The position numbers and the translations under genes were made by a program. Below, in pieces: positions 44,247-54,435 of a DNA stretch of 64,000 bases. The stretch's first letter is position 1; each line of letters starts with the position of its first letter. The stretch is from JACCTI01 sp038237435 (GTDB lineage: Bacteria; Verrucomicrobiota; Verrucomicrobiia; Chthoniobacterales; UBA10450): contig JBBRYT010000003.1 in NCBI GenBank assembly GCA_038237435.1, positions 186,001-250,000 of the forward strand, in the 5' to 3' direction. The notes beneath the pieces are model-generated. The model ran no database searches. It worked only from the letters and a program-made list of their open reading frames with translations, and was not told the DNA's origin.

Positions 44247-45911
44247 TCATCGCTTCGCGCGCAGCATTTCATCACGCTTCGCTTTGAATTCATTCCCCGG
44301 TTTCCATTCCGGAAATTTTTCGGCGTTAGCTACCACGTAGCCGACTTCAAAGATGGCTTGAACATCCTGCGCCGCACCGGAAAGGTCCCAATCAGGCTGA
44401 ACTTCATCGGAAGGCTGATGGTAATGTTTGGCGACGAATTCTTCCATCTTCGCTTCCCCAAAGCCTGGCTTGCCGGGGAAATCTCGACCGCGTCCGGTGT
44501 AAAGTGAAGGCACACCGACCTTGGAGAATTCGAAATTATCCGCGCGATAGAAACTGCCGCGTTCCGGTTTGCTGTTCGGGACCAGCACGCGACCCTGGCC
44601 TTCGACCGCCTGGCCTAACAAGTCGTCGAGATCGGAATTTCCGTCACTGATGTCTTCGATGTCGTGCGTTTTTCCCCAGACGCTTGTGCCGTCGATGTTG
44701 ATGTCGGCCAATGTCTGGGTGAGCGGATAGAGAGGATTCTCGGCGTAATATTTCGCGCCTAACAACCCAGCTTCTTCCGCGGTCGTAGCCATGAACAGCA
44801 CAGAACGTTTGGTTGGCTTCGGCAAATGCGTTTGTGCATCGGCTAGTTCGATAACGGCCGCGACGCCGGAAGCGTTATCGAGCGCGCCGTTGAAGATCTG
44901 GTCGCCCTGCAATTCCGGATGTTTGCCCAGATGATCCCAATGCGCGCTGTAGATGATCCATTCGTCTTTCAACTTCGGATCGCTCCCTTCGATTTTGGCG
45001 ACGACGTTGTGTGATTTGAACGAGCGCACGGTTTGCTTGAGATCGAAATTAGCCGTTGCGCCTAACGAGACCGGTCGGAAATCTTTGCTCAGGGCCGCTT
45101 GTTTCAGAGCGTCGAAATCTTGGCCGCTATCGGCGAGTAATTTCTTGGCAACATCGAGTGTGATCCAGGAACGCACTTCGACCTGATCCATGTTTTTGTT
45201 TGGTCGATCGATTTCGAAGTTCTCTTTCGACCAACTTGTTTGCACCACGCTATATGGGTAAGCCGCCGGTCCGGTTTCGTGAATGATGATCGCGGCAGCC
45301 GCACCTTTCTCGGCGGCAATTTCATATTTGTAGGTCCAGCGGCCGTAGTATGTCATGGCCCGGCCGCGGAACATCTTTGGATCGAGTTGCGTCGAGTCGT
45401 TCGGATCGGGTATCGGCGGATCGTTGATCAACATCAGGATTGTTTTGCCTTTCACATCGACCCCTTTGTAATCGTCCCAGCCATATTCGGGCGCGACGAT
45501 GCCGTAGCCGACGAAAACGATCTCGGAATTGTTAACCTTAATGCTCGACTGCAAACGCGCCGAGGAGGCGACGTAGTCGTCCGGAAATTTCATTTCCGTC
45601 TTCTGACCTTTGATCTCGAATGCTGCTGTCGGTGCGGTGGTGATTCCGGCGAGCGGAACTTCCTGCGTGTAAGTGCCGTTCGGATTTCCCGGTTTGAGTC
45701 CGAGCGCTTTGAACTGCTCGTAGATGTATTTGACGGAAAGCTCCTCGCCCTTCGAGCCCGGTGCGCGGCCTTCGAATTCATCGGACGCCAGGACTTTGAT
45801 GTGCCTGAGCAGGGTGTCTGCTTTGATCGAATCAAGCGCGGCTTGCGGCGGAAGCTGAGCGCTGGCGGCTAACAAAGGAACTGACAAGAGTGCGAAGATT
45901 TCTTTGATCAT
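44247..45911 (-). CDS. Exported M28-family zinc peptidase with PA domain
   Basis: A 554-aa peptidase with an N-terminal signal peptide (MIKEIFALLSVPLLAASA), an inserted protease-associated domain (residues about 110-260), and the M28 catalytic ligands in order: YSAHWDHLG (His, Asp), GALDNASGVAAV (bridging Asp), TTAEEAGLLGA (Glu-Glu), NIDGTSVWG (Asp), and HYHQPSDEV (His). It probably acts as a periplasmic aminopeptidase. It starts six bases after the M3 peptidase stop, so the two are likely one peptide-degrading operon. Confidence 0.93.
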   Translation of the reverse strand: MIKEIFALLSVPLLAASAQLPPQAALDSIKADTLLRHIKVLASDEFEGRAPGSKGEELSVKYIYEQFKALGLKPGNPNGTYTQEVPLAGITTAPTAAFEIKGQKTEMKFPDDYVASSARLQSSIKVNNSEIVFVGYGIVAPEYGWDDYKGVDVKGKTILMLINDPPIPDPNDSTQLDPKMFRGRAMTYYGRWTYKYEIAAEKGAAAAIIIHETGPAAYPYSVVQTSWSKENFEIDRPNKNMDQVEVRSWITLDVAKKLLADSGQDFDALKQAALSKDFRPVSLGATANFDLKQTVRSFKSHNVVAKIEGSDPKLKDEWIIYSAHWDHLGKHPELQGDQIFNGALDNASGVAAVIELADAQTHLPKPTKRSVLFMATTAEEAGLLGAKYYAENPLYPLTQTLADINIDGTSVWGKTHDIEDISDGNSDLDDLLGQAVEGQGRVLVPNSKPERGSFYRADNFEFSKVGVPSLYTGRGRDFPGKPGFGEAKMEEFVAKHYHQPSDEVQPDWDLSGAAQDVQAIFEVGYVVANAEKFPEWKPGNEFKAKRDEMLRAKR

Positions 45912-45917
45912 TTCTGC

Positions 45918-48050
45918 CTAACGAGTGGTTGGTGGGACAGGTGCGTTGCCTTCTTTCTTGGCGTCGCCGATACCGATGTGTTTCAGGAATGGTTCGACCG
46001 ATTGTTTGCGGCCGAGGAATTTTTCGATGGAAGTGGTGGCCTCGCGCGAATCACCGACGGCGTAAATTTCATCGCGCAAACGCATGCCGGCTTGTTTGTC
46101 GAGATAACCGTCTTTCGCTTTTTCGAAAACCGTCGCCATGTCGGCGGCGATGGCGTCGGCCCAGGCGTAGCCGTAGTAACCGGCGTCGTAACCATTCAGA
46201 TGACCGAAGTATGCGACGAAGGCGGTGTTCGGATCGATCGGCAGAAAGATTTTTTGCAGAATTGGATTTGTCATCGCTACGCAATCATACGGTTCGTTCT
46301 CGGGATGTTTCTCGTGCAGTGCCAGGTCTAACGAAGCCAACGCAAACTGACGCCGGTACCAAAGTCCTGCGGTGGCCAGGCGCGCTTCCTTTAATTTATC
46401 GATTGTCTCAGCCGGAATTTTTTTCGATGGATCGCGATAATCGGCCGCGAAAGTATCGAGAACTTTTTTATCCCAAACCCAGTTCTGCAGCATCTGCGAA
46501 GGCGCTTCGACGAAATCACCTGGCACATGCGAGCCGGCGAAGCGCCCGCTTTTCACATGGGTAACGATGGAATGCAGGACGTGGCCGAATTCGTGGAACA
46601 AGGTTTCAACCTCGGAGTGACTGAGGAGTGATGGCTTCCCTTCAGTGGGCGGCGGAAAGTTGCAAAGCAGGATGACAGTGGGTCGCTGATATTTTCCATC
46701 GGACATCAGTTTGCCGCCGATGATGTCGAACTGCGCGAAGTGATTGAATTTCCCTTCGCGTGGAAACATGTCGAAGTAGAAAAGCCCGAGCGGTTCGCCA
46801 CTGGCCGCATCGGTTACGACGTAAAGCTGCAAATCGTCGACCCATTTATACGGCGGCTCTATCCGTTCGAACTTCAATCCGAAAATGCTTTGGTAGATCG
46901 CGAACATGCCATCGACCACTTGTTGATACGGGAAGTAAACACGCAACGCTTCGGCATCGACGTTATACTTCTGCTTCTTCAGCTGGTTACTGTAATAACG
47001 ATAATCCCAGACGTTGATTTTCGATTTCGGGTCGCCGGTCTCCGCCACCTGGATTTTGTGCAGCTCGTTCACTTCCGATTCGAACTTCGGCTGGCTGCCG
47101 GTGATGAGATCGTTGATGTATTTTTCCGCACCAGCACCGGTCTTGGCCATTTTGATCTCGGTCTGATAATCGGCCCACGATTTGTAGCCGAGGCGGAGCG
47201 CGATCTTGTTGCGCAGCGCCAGCATCTGATCGAGCAACGGCACGTTCTTGTCTTTCGCGAGATCATCGCGGACGAGGTAGAGCCGCTTGCGCACATCTTC
47301 GCGCTTGGCGTTTTCCAAGACGGTGTTGACGTGAAAGGTGACGTTCGCCATGACGGTGAATTGGTTGTCGCCCGTCTTCACCCCGGGGGAAGCGAGAAAG
47401 TTATCGGGCACGCCGTCGAGCTCTTCTTTGGTAAAAACGACCGGCGCTTGGGTGTTGGCGATATTGGAAGCGAAGTCGGTTCCGAGTTTCGCCAAGTCTT
47501 TGCGCAATTCTTCGACTTCCTTTTTCTTGTCGGGCGGCAAACCCAAACCTGCGCGGCGATAATCACGCATGGTTTCCTTGAGGAGTTTTTCGTCCTCGCC
47601 GGTGAGCTTCGGTTTCGTATCCGCGAAGGCCTTGATCGCTTTGTAAACGTCCTCCCGGTAGTCGAGGCCGACGAACCAATCCTGCAAATCTTTCACCGCT
47701 TTTTCCGCGGCCTCGCGCATTTCCTTCGATGGGCTCGATTCCTTGATCACGGTCGCGCGGTTCGCGACCACGGTTGCTTCCCAGCCGACATCGTCGAGCG
47801 CGACGACGGTGCTCTGGGATGTGACCTTCTCCGGATCCTGCGCGCCGATTTTATCGAGCGCAGCGTTTTCTTTCGCGATGATGTCTTTGGCCGCGGTTTC
47901 AATCGCGGCGGGTGTGGTTTCCCATTCGGGAATAGTCAGAACGGCATTCGCTTTCGTGGCGGCGTCGCGAAATGCCTCGACGGTGCGGAGTTCAGCAGCT
48001 CTCGTTAGGCAAGCGACAAAGAACAAGCAGGCGAAGAAGGAATGTTTCAT
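45918..48050 (-). CDS. Exported M3-family oligopeptidase (thimet/Dcp type)
   Basis: A 710-aa metallopeptidase with a signal peptide (MKHSFFACLFFVACLTRAAE) and the catalytic helix LFHEFGHVLHS plus a downstream Glu in DFVEAPSQMLQNW. It cleaves short peptides. The ATG at 48050 gives the signal peptide; the frame is open to 48341 but that part is basic, non-family sequence antisense to marC. Motif copies lie at both ends: one in the signal peptide (LTR, 48001-48010) and one giving the last codons ACT CGT TAG (45916-45925). Confidence 0.94.
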   Translation of the reverse strand: MKHSFFACLFFVACLTRAAELRTVEAFRDAATKANAVLTIPEWETTPAAIETAAKDIIAKENAALDKIGAQDPEKVTSQSTVVALDDVGWEATVVANRATVIKESSPSKEMREAAEKAVKDLQDWFVGLDYREDVYKAIKAFADTKPKLTGEDEKLLKETMRDYRRAGLGLPPDKKKEVEELRKDLAKLGTDFASNIANTQAPVVFTKEELDGVPDNFLASPGVKTGDNQFTVMANVTFHVNTVLENAKREDVRKRLYLVRDDLAKDKNVPLLDQMLALRNKIALRLGYKSWADYQTEIKMAKTGAGAEKYINDLITGSQPKFESEVNELHKIQVAETGDPKSKINVWDYRYYSNQLKKQKYNVDAEALRVYFPYQQVVDGMFAIYQSIFGLKFERIEPPYKWVDDLQLYVVTDAASGEPLGLFYFDMFPREGKFNHFAQFDIIGGKLMSDGKYQRPTVILLCNFPPPTEGKPSLLSHSEVETLFHEFGHVLHSIVTHVKSGRFAGSHVPGDFVEAPSQMLQNWVWDKKVLDTFAADYRDPSKKIPAETIDKLKEARLATAGLWYRRQFALASLDLALHEKHPENEPYDCVAMTNPILQKIFLPIDPNTAFVAYFGHLNGYDAGYYGYAWADAIAADMATVFEKAKDGYLDKQAGMRLRDEIYAVGDSREATTSIEKFLGRKQSVEPFLKHIGIGDAKKEGNAPVPPTTR

Positions 48051-48110
48051 GGTGAGTTGAAGGGCTGTCGAACATTGTGTAGAAGCGCCGCAAGGTAAAG
48101 CTGTCGATTT

Positions 48111-48692
48111 ATGCATGATTTCTGGCAGAAATTTCTCGGCGCGTTCATTCCGGTTTTTGTTGCGGTCGATGCCATCGGCCTGGTCGCGATTTTTCTTGGA
48201 CTGTCCGGGTCGGTCGATTCGCAAAAACGCCAGAGCGAAGGAACGCTCGCGCTGATCACGGCGCTGGCGGTTTCGATCGTTTTTATTTTTTTGGGCAAGG
48301 CGATTTTTGCCGCGCTTGGAATAACCGTGGGCGATTTCCAAGTCGCGGGGGGGTTGATTTTGCTGGGGCTCGCGGTGCGCGAACTTCTCGATCTCGGCGG
48401 GGAAAGCCGGCCGGCTGGTCAGGCCTTTGGTGTGGTGCCGCTCGGCATGCCGTTGATTGCGGGACCGGCGTTGTTAACTTCGCTGCTCGTTCTGGTCGAT
48501 AGCGTGGGAATTATCTACACGCTGGTTTCGCTTTTGCTGAACCTGCTGATCGTCGGCCTGGCCTTTCGTAATGCGGACATGCTGGCGCGCGTTCTGGGAA
48601 AACGTGGACTCAACGGAACGTCAAAATTAGTTGCGCTTTTGCTGGCCGCGATCGCCGTGAGTTTGATCCGCCGTGGTTGGCAAACCCCTTAG
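48111..48692 (+). CDS. MarC-family integral membrane protein
   Basis: A 193-aa protein with six hydrophobic helices and MarC features: FVAVDAIGLVAIFLGL, QVAGGLILLGLAVRELLDL, PLGMPLIAGPALLTSLLVL. The function of this family remains unclear; it has been linked loosely to stress or drug resistance and amino-acid transport. It overlaps the stop of the convergent CoA-binding gene by four bases. Confidence 0.9.
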   Translation: MHDFWQKFLGAFIPVFVAVDAIGLVAIFLGLSGSVDSQKRQSEGTLALITALAVSIVFIFLGKAIFAALGITVGDFQVAGGLILLGLAVRELLDLGGESRPAGQAFGVVPLGMPLIAGPALLTSLLVLVDSVGIIYTLVSLLLNLLIVGLAFRNADMLARVLGKRGLNGTSKLVALLLAAIAVSLIRRGWQTP

Positions 48693-49063
48693 AAATTTCC
48701 AACCTGCAACATCACGAGCGTGCAGGCTTCGACAACTTCGATTCCGGCGTCGCGTGCGATTTCGGCGAGGTCGTCGTTCTCCGCGCCCGGATTCATGATG
48801 ATGCGGCGGGGTTTCGCGGCGACGATTTCATGGATCAATGGATCGGAACGCCGTTTGCCGAGATACATCGTGACGGTGTCGATTGGTTTCGGCGCGTCGG
48901 AGATGGTCGGATAACATTTCTCGCCCAGGATTTCGTCGAAGGCCGGATTGATCGGAACTGCGTGGTGTCCGTGACGCTCCAGCATCTGCATCGCGCGATG
49001 CGAGTAACGGTGGGGCTTCGGCGAGGCTCCTAAAACCGCAACTGTCTCTACCTTTTTCGTCAT
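48689..49063 (-). CDS. CoA-binding-domain protein (YccU-like)
   Basis: A 124-aa Rossmann-fold protein: VAVLGASPKPHRYSHRAMQM, GHHAVPINPAF, MYLGKRRSDPLIHEI, NPGAENDDLAEIARDAG, EACTLVMLQ. This is the small stand-alone CoA-binding family related to succinyl-CoA synthetase alpha. Its role is not established. ATG 49063 is chosen; the frame is open to 49102. Confidence 0.87.
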   Translation of the reverse strand: MTKKVETVAVLGASPKPHRYSHRAMQMLERHGHHAVPINPAFDEILGEKCYPTISDAPKPIDTVTMYLGKRRSDPLIHEIVAAKPRRIIMNPGAENDDLAEIARDAGIEVVEACTLVMLQVGNF

Positions 49064-49143
49064 ATTACTATGCTGGGCGGTGAGGGCGAAGTAGGTCGGC
49101 ACCTATTGACACGCTACCCCTGGTTAGTATCCTCCTCGCTTCT

Positions 49144-50469
49144 ATGAGATTCCCGCTCGCGCTGACGAGCAAGATCGCAGCCTACATCATTGGTCACAAG
49201 CTGCGCGGAACGAAGAAATTCGCCACCGTGCTACAGCTTGAGCCGCTTCATACCTGTAACCTGACTTGCACCGGATGCGGACGCATTCGTGAGTATTCCA
49301 CCTTGCTCAAGGACATGATGAGCCTGGAGGATTGCCTTGGCGCAGCGATTGAGTGCAAGGCGCCGATGGTTTCCATCTGTGGCGGCGAACCGCTCATTCA
49401 TCCGCAGATCGAAGCCTTAATCAAAGGGCTGCTCGAGCAGAAGCGAATCGTTTACGTCTGCACCAACGCCATGTTCATGCGCAAAAAAATGCGCGAATGG
49501 ATGAAGTCGGAATATCGCAGGAGCAACACGGCGACGCGGAATGATTTGGATTCGAAGATAAGTGCGTTGGTCGGACAGAATCTGATTTCAGCGAAAGATG
49601 CGGAAGCGATTCGCGATCCGAAGTCAGAAGTGAAAACCACGACGATCGCTCCGAGCGACTGGATGTATTGGAATGTGCACCTCGACGGACTCGAGCGGAC
49701 CCATGATTTGATCGTGGAACGCGAAGGCGTTTTCAAGGAATGCATTCTCGCGATCAAGATGGCGAAGATTCTTGGTTACCAGGTCGCGACCAACACCACG
49801 ATCTACAAGGAAACCGATATGCAGGAAGTGGAGCAGATGCTCGATTTCCTTTCTGATCTCGGCGTCGACGGCCACACCATCACGCCTGGTTACGAATACG
49901 ACGCGGCCAAGAAAGACATGGTCACGCGATTGAATTTGCAGCCGGAGAATTTCTTTCTCACCCGCGATCTGACGGTGAAGAAATTCGCCAAGATGGAAGA
50001 GTGGATGGCGAAGTACACCTTCTTCGGCACGCCGGTTTATTTCGAATTTCTCGCCGGCAAGCGCGATCTCACTTGCTCAGCCTGGGCGATCCCGACTCGC
50101 AATATGGCTGGTTGGAAAGCGCCGTGCTATTTCATGACCGACAAAGTCGGCACGAACGGCACCGGCCATTACGGCAGCTACGCCGAACTGCTCGAGCACG
50201 TCGATTGGGACAAGTACGGTGTCGTCGATGGCGTCGCCCGCGATCCGCGATGCGAAAATTGTATGACGCACTGCGGTTACGAACCAACCGCGAGTCTCGG
50301 TCTGAACGCAAAGTCCGGCGATACGTGGAAAACGATCAAATTCAATTTCGGCGCGAAACCAAAACCGACCGGTCTGGGCAACGAAGTGCTCGTTTATAAC
50401 GGCGTCACTTCCGGGAACGGACACATCACCGGCAAACGCGCGGAAGTCGAAGAAGCGGTTGCCTCCTGA
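49144..50469 (+). CDS. hpnH: Hopanoid radical-SAM enzyme HpnH (adenosyl hopene synthase type)
   Basis: A 441-aa radical SAM protein that joins 5'-deoxyadenosyl to diploptene to start extended hopanoid synthesis. The cluster motif CNLTCTGCG (C-x3-C-x2-C), VSICGGEPLIHPQI, and YWNVHLDGLERTHDLI are typical. The C-terminal Cys region CENCMTHCGYEPTA is also family-like. An extra segment of about 45 residues (EYRRSNTATRNDLDSKISAL to EVKTTTIAP) interrupts the usual alignment before the HLDG strand. It is immediately followed by shc (three bases), forming a hopanoid operon. Confidence 0.92.
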   Translation: MRFPLALTSKIAAYIIGHKLRGTKKFATVLQLEPLHTCNLTCTGCGRIREYSTLLKDMMSLEDCLGAAIECKAPMVSICGGEPLIHPQIEALIKGLLEQKRIVYVCTNAMFMRKKMREWMKSEYRRSNTATRNDLDSKISALVGQNLISAKDAEAIRDPKSEVKTTTIAPSDWMYWNVHLDGLERTHDLIVEREGVFKECILAIKMAKILGYQVATNTTIYKETDMQEVEQMLDFLSDLGVDGHTITPGYEYDAAKKDMVTRLNLQPENFFLTRDLTVKKFAKMEEWMAKYTFFGTPVYFEFLAGKRDLTCSAWAIPTRNMAGWKAPCYFMTDKVGTNGTGHYGSYAELLEHVDWDKYGVVDGVARDPRCENCMTHCGYEPTASLGLNAKSGDTWKTIKFNFGAKPKPTGLGNEVLVYNGVTSGNGHITGKRAEVEEAVAS

Positions 50470-50472
50470 CGG

Positions 50473-52467
50473 ATGCCTCCGAGTTCTTCCAACGTCATTC
50501 CTCTTCCGCGCGCGTCGCCAAACGCGACGGAATTTTACGCGCCGGAAATTTCGGCGCTGAACGAGGCGATCGCGCGCGCGCAGGAAAATCTTTTGCGGCA
50601 GCAAAAGCCGGATGGTCACTGGTGCGGCGAATTGCTCGTCGATAGCACGCTTTGCTCCGACTACGTGCTCTTCATGCACTGGTTAGGCGACGTCGATGAA
50701 GCGATTCAGAAACGTTGCGTTCGCCACATTCTGAAGCGTCAGTTACCCGACGGGGGTTGGAATATATATTACGGCGGACCGAGTGAAGTGAATGCGTCGG
50801 TGAAGGCTTACTTCGCGCTGAAGCTCGCCGGTCATTCGGCGGACCTGCCATTCATGCAGGAAGCGCGCGCCGATATTCTGCGGCTCGGCGGCATTCCGCG
50901 AATGAACACCTTCAGCAAGTTGTACCTCGCGCTGCTCGGACAATTCCCGTGGCAATATCTGCCGACGATTCCGGTGGAAATGATTTTGCTGCCGAAATGG
51001 TCCCCGTTCCACATCTACAAGATGTCGTCCTGGAGTCGCGCGATGTTGATTCCGCTCGCGATCATCAACCACTTCAAACCGACGCGTGAATTGCCCGGCT
51101 TGAAACAGTTGCATGAGCTTTATCCACTCGGGACCGAGCATAAAGATTTCACGCTGCCGCGCGATGCGCGCACTTTAACCTGGCGGAATTTATTTCTGCG
51201 TGCCGATCACGTGATCAAGATTATTTCCAAACTCGGCTGGCGTCCGATGCGCCACCGCGCGCTCGAAGAAGCGGAGCGTTGGATGCTGGAACGAATCGGC
51301 GAAGGCAGCGACGGGCTCGCGACCGTGTTCCCTGCCATGCTTAATGCCCTGATCGCGTTACGAGCTCTCGGGTACGAGACGACACATCCAATTTATCGAA
51401 AAGCCATGAGCGATTTCCGCGGCTTATTCGTCGAAGACTTGGAAGATTTTCGCATCCAGCCTTGTCTCTCGCCGGTTTGGGACACCGCGATCAACATCAT
51501 CTCGCTCGTGGAATCCGGCTTGCCGGCCGATCATCCCGCGCTGCGAAAAGCAGCGGCGTGGTTGGTCGACAAAGAAGTTCGCGTGCGCGGCGATTGGACG
51601 GAAAACAATCTGCACCCGGAAGCGAGCGGCTGGGCCTTCGAATACAACAACGTTTATTATCCCGATACAGACGACACCGCGATGGTCTTGATGGGATTGC
51701 GACTGGTTCGGCCTAACGAGCAGTTGAAGTTGGAAGAGCTTTTCGCGCGCGCGATTGATTGGCAATTAAGTTTCCAATGCAAGGACGGCGGCTGGGCGGC
51801 ATTCGACAAAGAAGTCACGACGCACTGGCTGGAAGACATGCCGTTCGCCGATCACAACGCGATCCTCGATCCGACGTGCAGCGACCTGACCGCGCGCACC
51901 CTCGAGTTGTTCGGCTACATAGGCTTCGATCCGAAACGCGATTGCGTGCGGCGTGCGGTGAAATATCTCATCGACACGCAGGACGACGATGGCTCGTGGT
52001 ACGGCCGCTGGGGTGTAAATTATATTTACGGCACGTGGCAAGTCTTGCGTGGCCTTCGCGCCATCGGCGAAAACATGACGCAGGATTGGATTTTGCGCGG
52101 ACGCGATTGGCTCGAGAGCTGTCAGAACGACGATGGCGGTTGGGGTGAAACCTGCGCCTCGTATGATGAGCCGACTTTAAAGGGACGGGGAGTTAGCACC
52201 GCGTCGCAAACGGCCTGGGCGTTAATGGGAATTTGTGCATGCGGGGATCTAGATCGCCCGAGTGTGCAACGCGGGTTGCGTTTCCTTCTCAGCAAACAGA
52301 ATGACGATGGTTCATGGACAGAGCCTGAAATAACCGGCACTGGTTTTCCCGGCGTGTTTTATCTGAAATACGATTTCTATCGGCAAAATTTCCCGCTCAT
52401 GGCGCTGGCGACCTACGTCAATTATCGCCGCGGCATCGGACATCCGCCGAGCTTCTACAACTGCTAG
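50473..52467 (+). CDS. shc: Squalene-hopene cyclase
   Basis: A 664-aa monotopic membrane triterpene cyclase that converts squalene to hopene, the substrate route for HpnH. The catalytic acid motif is intact as YPDTDDTAMV (DxDD), and several QW repeats are visible (QKPDGHWCGELLVDS, QDDDGSWYGRWGVNYIYGTW, CQNDDGGWGETCASYDEP, QNDDGSWTEPEITGTGFP). Length is normal. A motif copy encodes PNE at 51711-51720. Confidence 0.97.
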   Translation: MPPSSSNVIPLPRASPNATEFYAPEISALNEAIARAQENLLRQQKPDGHWCGELLVDSTLCSDYVLFMHWLGDVDEAIQKRCVRHILKRQLPDGGWNIYYGGPSEVNASVKAYFALKLAGHSADLPFMQEARADILRLGGIPRMNTFSKLYLALLGQFPWQYLPTIPVEMILLPKWSPFHIYKMSSWSRAMLIPLAIINHFKPTRELPGLKQLHELYPLGTEHKDFTLPRDARTLTWRNLFLRADHVIKIISKLGWRPMRHRALEEAERWMLERIGEGSDGLATVFPAMLNALIALRALGYETTHPIYRKAMSDFRGLFVEDLEDFRIQPCLSPVWDTAINIISLVESGLPADHPALRKAAAWLVDKEVRVRGDWTENNLHPEASGWAFEYNNVYYPDTDDTAMVLMGLRLVRPNEQLKLEELFARAIDWQLSFQCKDGGWAAFDKEVTTHWLEDMPFADHNAILDPTCSDLTARTLELFGYIGFDPKRDCVRRAVKYLIDTQDDDGSWYGRWGVNYIYGTWQVLRGLRAIGENMTQDWILRGRDWLESCQNDDGGWGETCASYDEPTLKGRGVSTASQTAWALMGICACGDLDRPSVQRGLRFLLSKQNDDGSWTEPEITGTGFPGVFYLKYDFYRQNFPLMALATYVNYRRGIGHPPSFYNC

Positions 52468-52601
52468 CTAGCTGTTCGTTCCAGGGCATTACCTGTGTCG
52501 CAGGCCGAAGCGACGCGCGTTTGCATTAAGCCAGGCAAATCGGGATTGATTCCCGGGCAAAGTGGAATGCGGTCTGCTCAAAAGAAGCGGCCTCTTTCCC
52601 T

Positions 52602-54371
52602 GTGCTCGCAATCACCACCAAACCGCCCCCGCCGAGTCTATCGGCAGAGCGCGCGGAAGCGCTTTTTCAACAACATCGGCAGGAGATTTATCGGCAGACC
52701 GACAAGTGGTTTGCCAGATTAATGGTCCTGCAGTGGCTGGCGGGAATTTTGCTGGCAGCCCTCGTCACGCCGCGCACCTGGAGCGGCGAAGTGAGTTCGA
52801 TCCACATTCATCTTTGGGCAGCGATTTATCTCGGCGGCGCGATCAGTTTTTTCCCCGTCTGGATGACGCGGGTTTGGCCCGGTGCAGCGGTCACCCGGCA
52901 CGTCATTGCGGTCGCGCAGATGCTCATGTCGGCTCTGCTTATTGGCCTAACGAATGGTAGAATCGAAACGCATTTTCACGTTTTTGGGTCCCTCGTCATT
53001 CTTTCGTTTTACCGTGATTGGCGCGTGCTCATACCCGCCACGATCGTTGTTGCTTTGGATCATTTTCTCCGCGGAGTTTACGCGCCTTACTCAGTTTACG
53101 GCGTGCTGAGTGCGAGCCACTGGCGATTCCTCGAGCACGGCGCGTGGGTAATTTTCGAAGATGTTTTCCTCTTCATCTCTTGTTTGCGCAGCGTGCGCGA
53201 GATGCGTTTCATTGCCAATCGCACCGCCGATCAACAAGAGGCGAAAGAAGAAGCGGAACGGGCCAATCGCGCCAAAGATAATTTTTTAGCGGCTCTTTCG
53301 CATGAACTACGCACGCCATTGACCCCGGTGCTTATGTGCGCCGCCACACTCGAGGACGAGCCCAGTCTGGCCTTGGAGCATCGCGAGCAAATCGGGATGA
53401 TTCGCCGCAACGTCGAATTGGAAGCGCGTTTGATTGACGACCTGCTGGACCTGACCCGCATTTCCCACGGTAAACTGAAACTGCTCGTCACCGGTTCGGT
53501 GGATGTGCACTCGCTGCTCAAGCACACGCAGGAAATCGTAAGTAGTGATGCGCAGGACAAACGTGTGCATCTCGAATCCGAATTTTCCGCGACCGAGCAC
53601 AACGTCGCGGCCGACGCCGGGCGCTTGCACCAGGTTTTTTGGAACGTGGTTAAGAACGCGATCAAGTTTACACCGGTGGGCGGCCGCATCACCATCCGCA
53701 CGACCAATCCTGCGCCCGGACGGCTCGCCGTCACCGTGCGCGATAATGGCATCGGTATCGATCGCGAAACGCTGCCGGTAATTTTCCGACCTTTCGAACA
53801 AGGCACGACGAGAAACGCGGAACTTTCCAGCGGCCTGGGACTGGGTTTGTCGATTTCGAAAACCATCGTCGAGCTACACGGGGGAACCATCACTGCGGAA
53901 AGCGCCGGCCGAGATCTTGGCGCGCTCTTTAGTATCGGACTGGAAACGGTTTCGCCGTTCCCCGTGCGCCGATTAAACGACGCGCAACCCCAACAGTCAG
54001 GAACGAAACTGCATCGCTTGCTGGTGGTCGAAGATCACGAACCGACGCTCACTGTCCTAGCCGGTCTTCTGCGTCGCCGCGGTCATCAAGTGCTGACGGC
54101 CACCACAGTGAAAGACGCGCTTTTCCTCGCGGCCAATCACCCGATCGACTTCGTCATTAGCGATCTCGGTCTGCCAGATGGCAACGGCGTCGATTTAATG
54201 TTGCAGTTGGCTAACGAGTATGGATTGCGCGGCATCGCCCTGAGCGGCTACGGCATGGTCGACGATCTTGCCCGCACCGAGCAGGCAGGATTTTTGGCGC
54301 ACTTGGTCAAGCCGATCAAGTTCGACGAATTGCATACCGTTCTCGAGCAATTCGCTCCCGCCGCCGCCTAA
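52602..54371 (+). CDS. Hybrid sensor histidine kinase with C-terminal receiver
   Basis: A 589-aa protein: N-terminal six-helix membrane region (residues about 40-205), HisKA with phospho-His in FLAALSHELRTPLTPVL (near 235), HATPase_c (N-box VFWNVVKNAIKFTPVGG, G-boxes DNGIGIDRETL and SGLGLGLSISKTIVELHGG), then a receiver domain (phospho-Asp in FVISDLGLPDGNG, Lys in HLVKPIKF). The start is GTG. No response regulator gene is adjacent, so phosphate may be relayed elsewhere. Confidence 0.93.
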   Translation: MLAITTKPPPPSLSAERAEALFQQHRQEIYRQTDKWFARLMVLQWLAGILLAALVTPRTWSGEVSSIHIHLWAAIYLGGAISFFPVWMTRVWPGAAVTRHVIAVAQMLMSALLIGLTNGRIETHFHVFGSLVILSFYRDWRVLIPATIVVALDHFLRGVYAPYSVYGVLSASHWRFLEHGAWVIFEDVFLFISCLRSVREMRFIANRTADQQEAKEEAERANRAKDNFLAALSHELRTPLTPVLMCAATLEDEPSLALEHREQIGMIRRNVELEARLIDDLLDLTRISHGKLKLLVTGSVDVHSLLKHTQEIVSSDAQDKRVHLESEFSATEHNVAADAGRLHQVFWNVVKNAIKFTPVGGRITIRTTNPAPGRLAVTVRDNGIGIDRETLPVIFRPFEQGTTRNAELSSGLGLGLSISKTIVELHGGTITAESAGRDLGALFSIGLETVSPFPVRRLNDAQPQQSGTKLHRLLVVEDHEPTLTVLAGLLRRRGHQVLTATTVKDALFLAANHPIDFVISDLGLPDGNGVDLMLQLANEYGLRGIALSGYGMVDDLARTEQAGFLAHLVKPIKFDELHTVLEQFAPAAA

Positions 54372-54435
54372 GCAAACGGTGCGCGGATAAAAATTTCGGT
54401 TGTTCCTGCCACCCGGCGGCGGACAATTCAGCACT

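Noticed and set aside
46740..48008. 422-aa plus-strand ORF
   Set aside because: It lies wholly antisense to the M3 peptidase, has no family features and is a frame shadow of GC-rich coding DNA.
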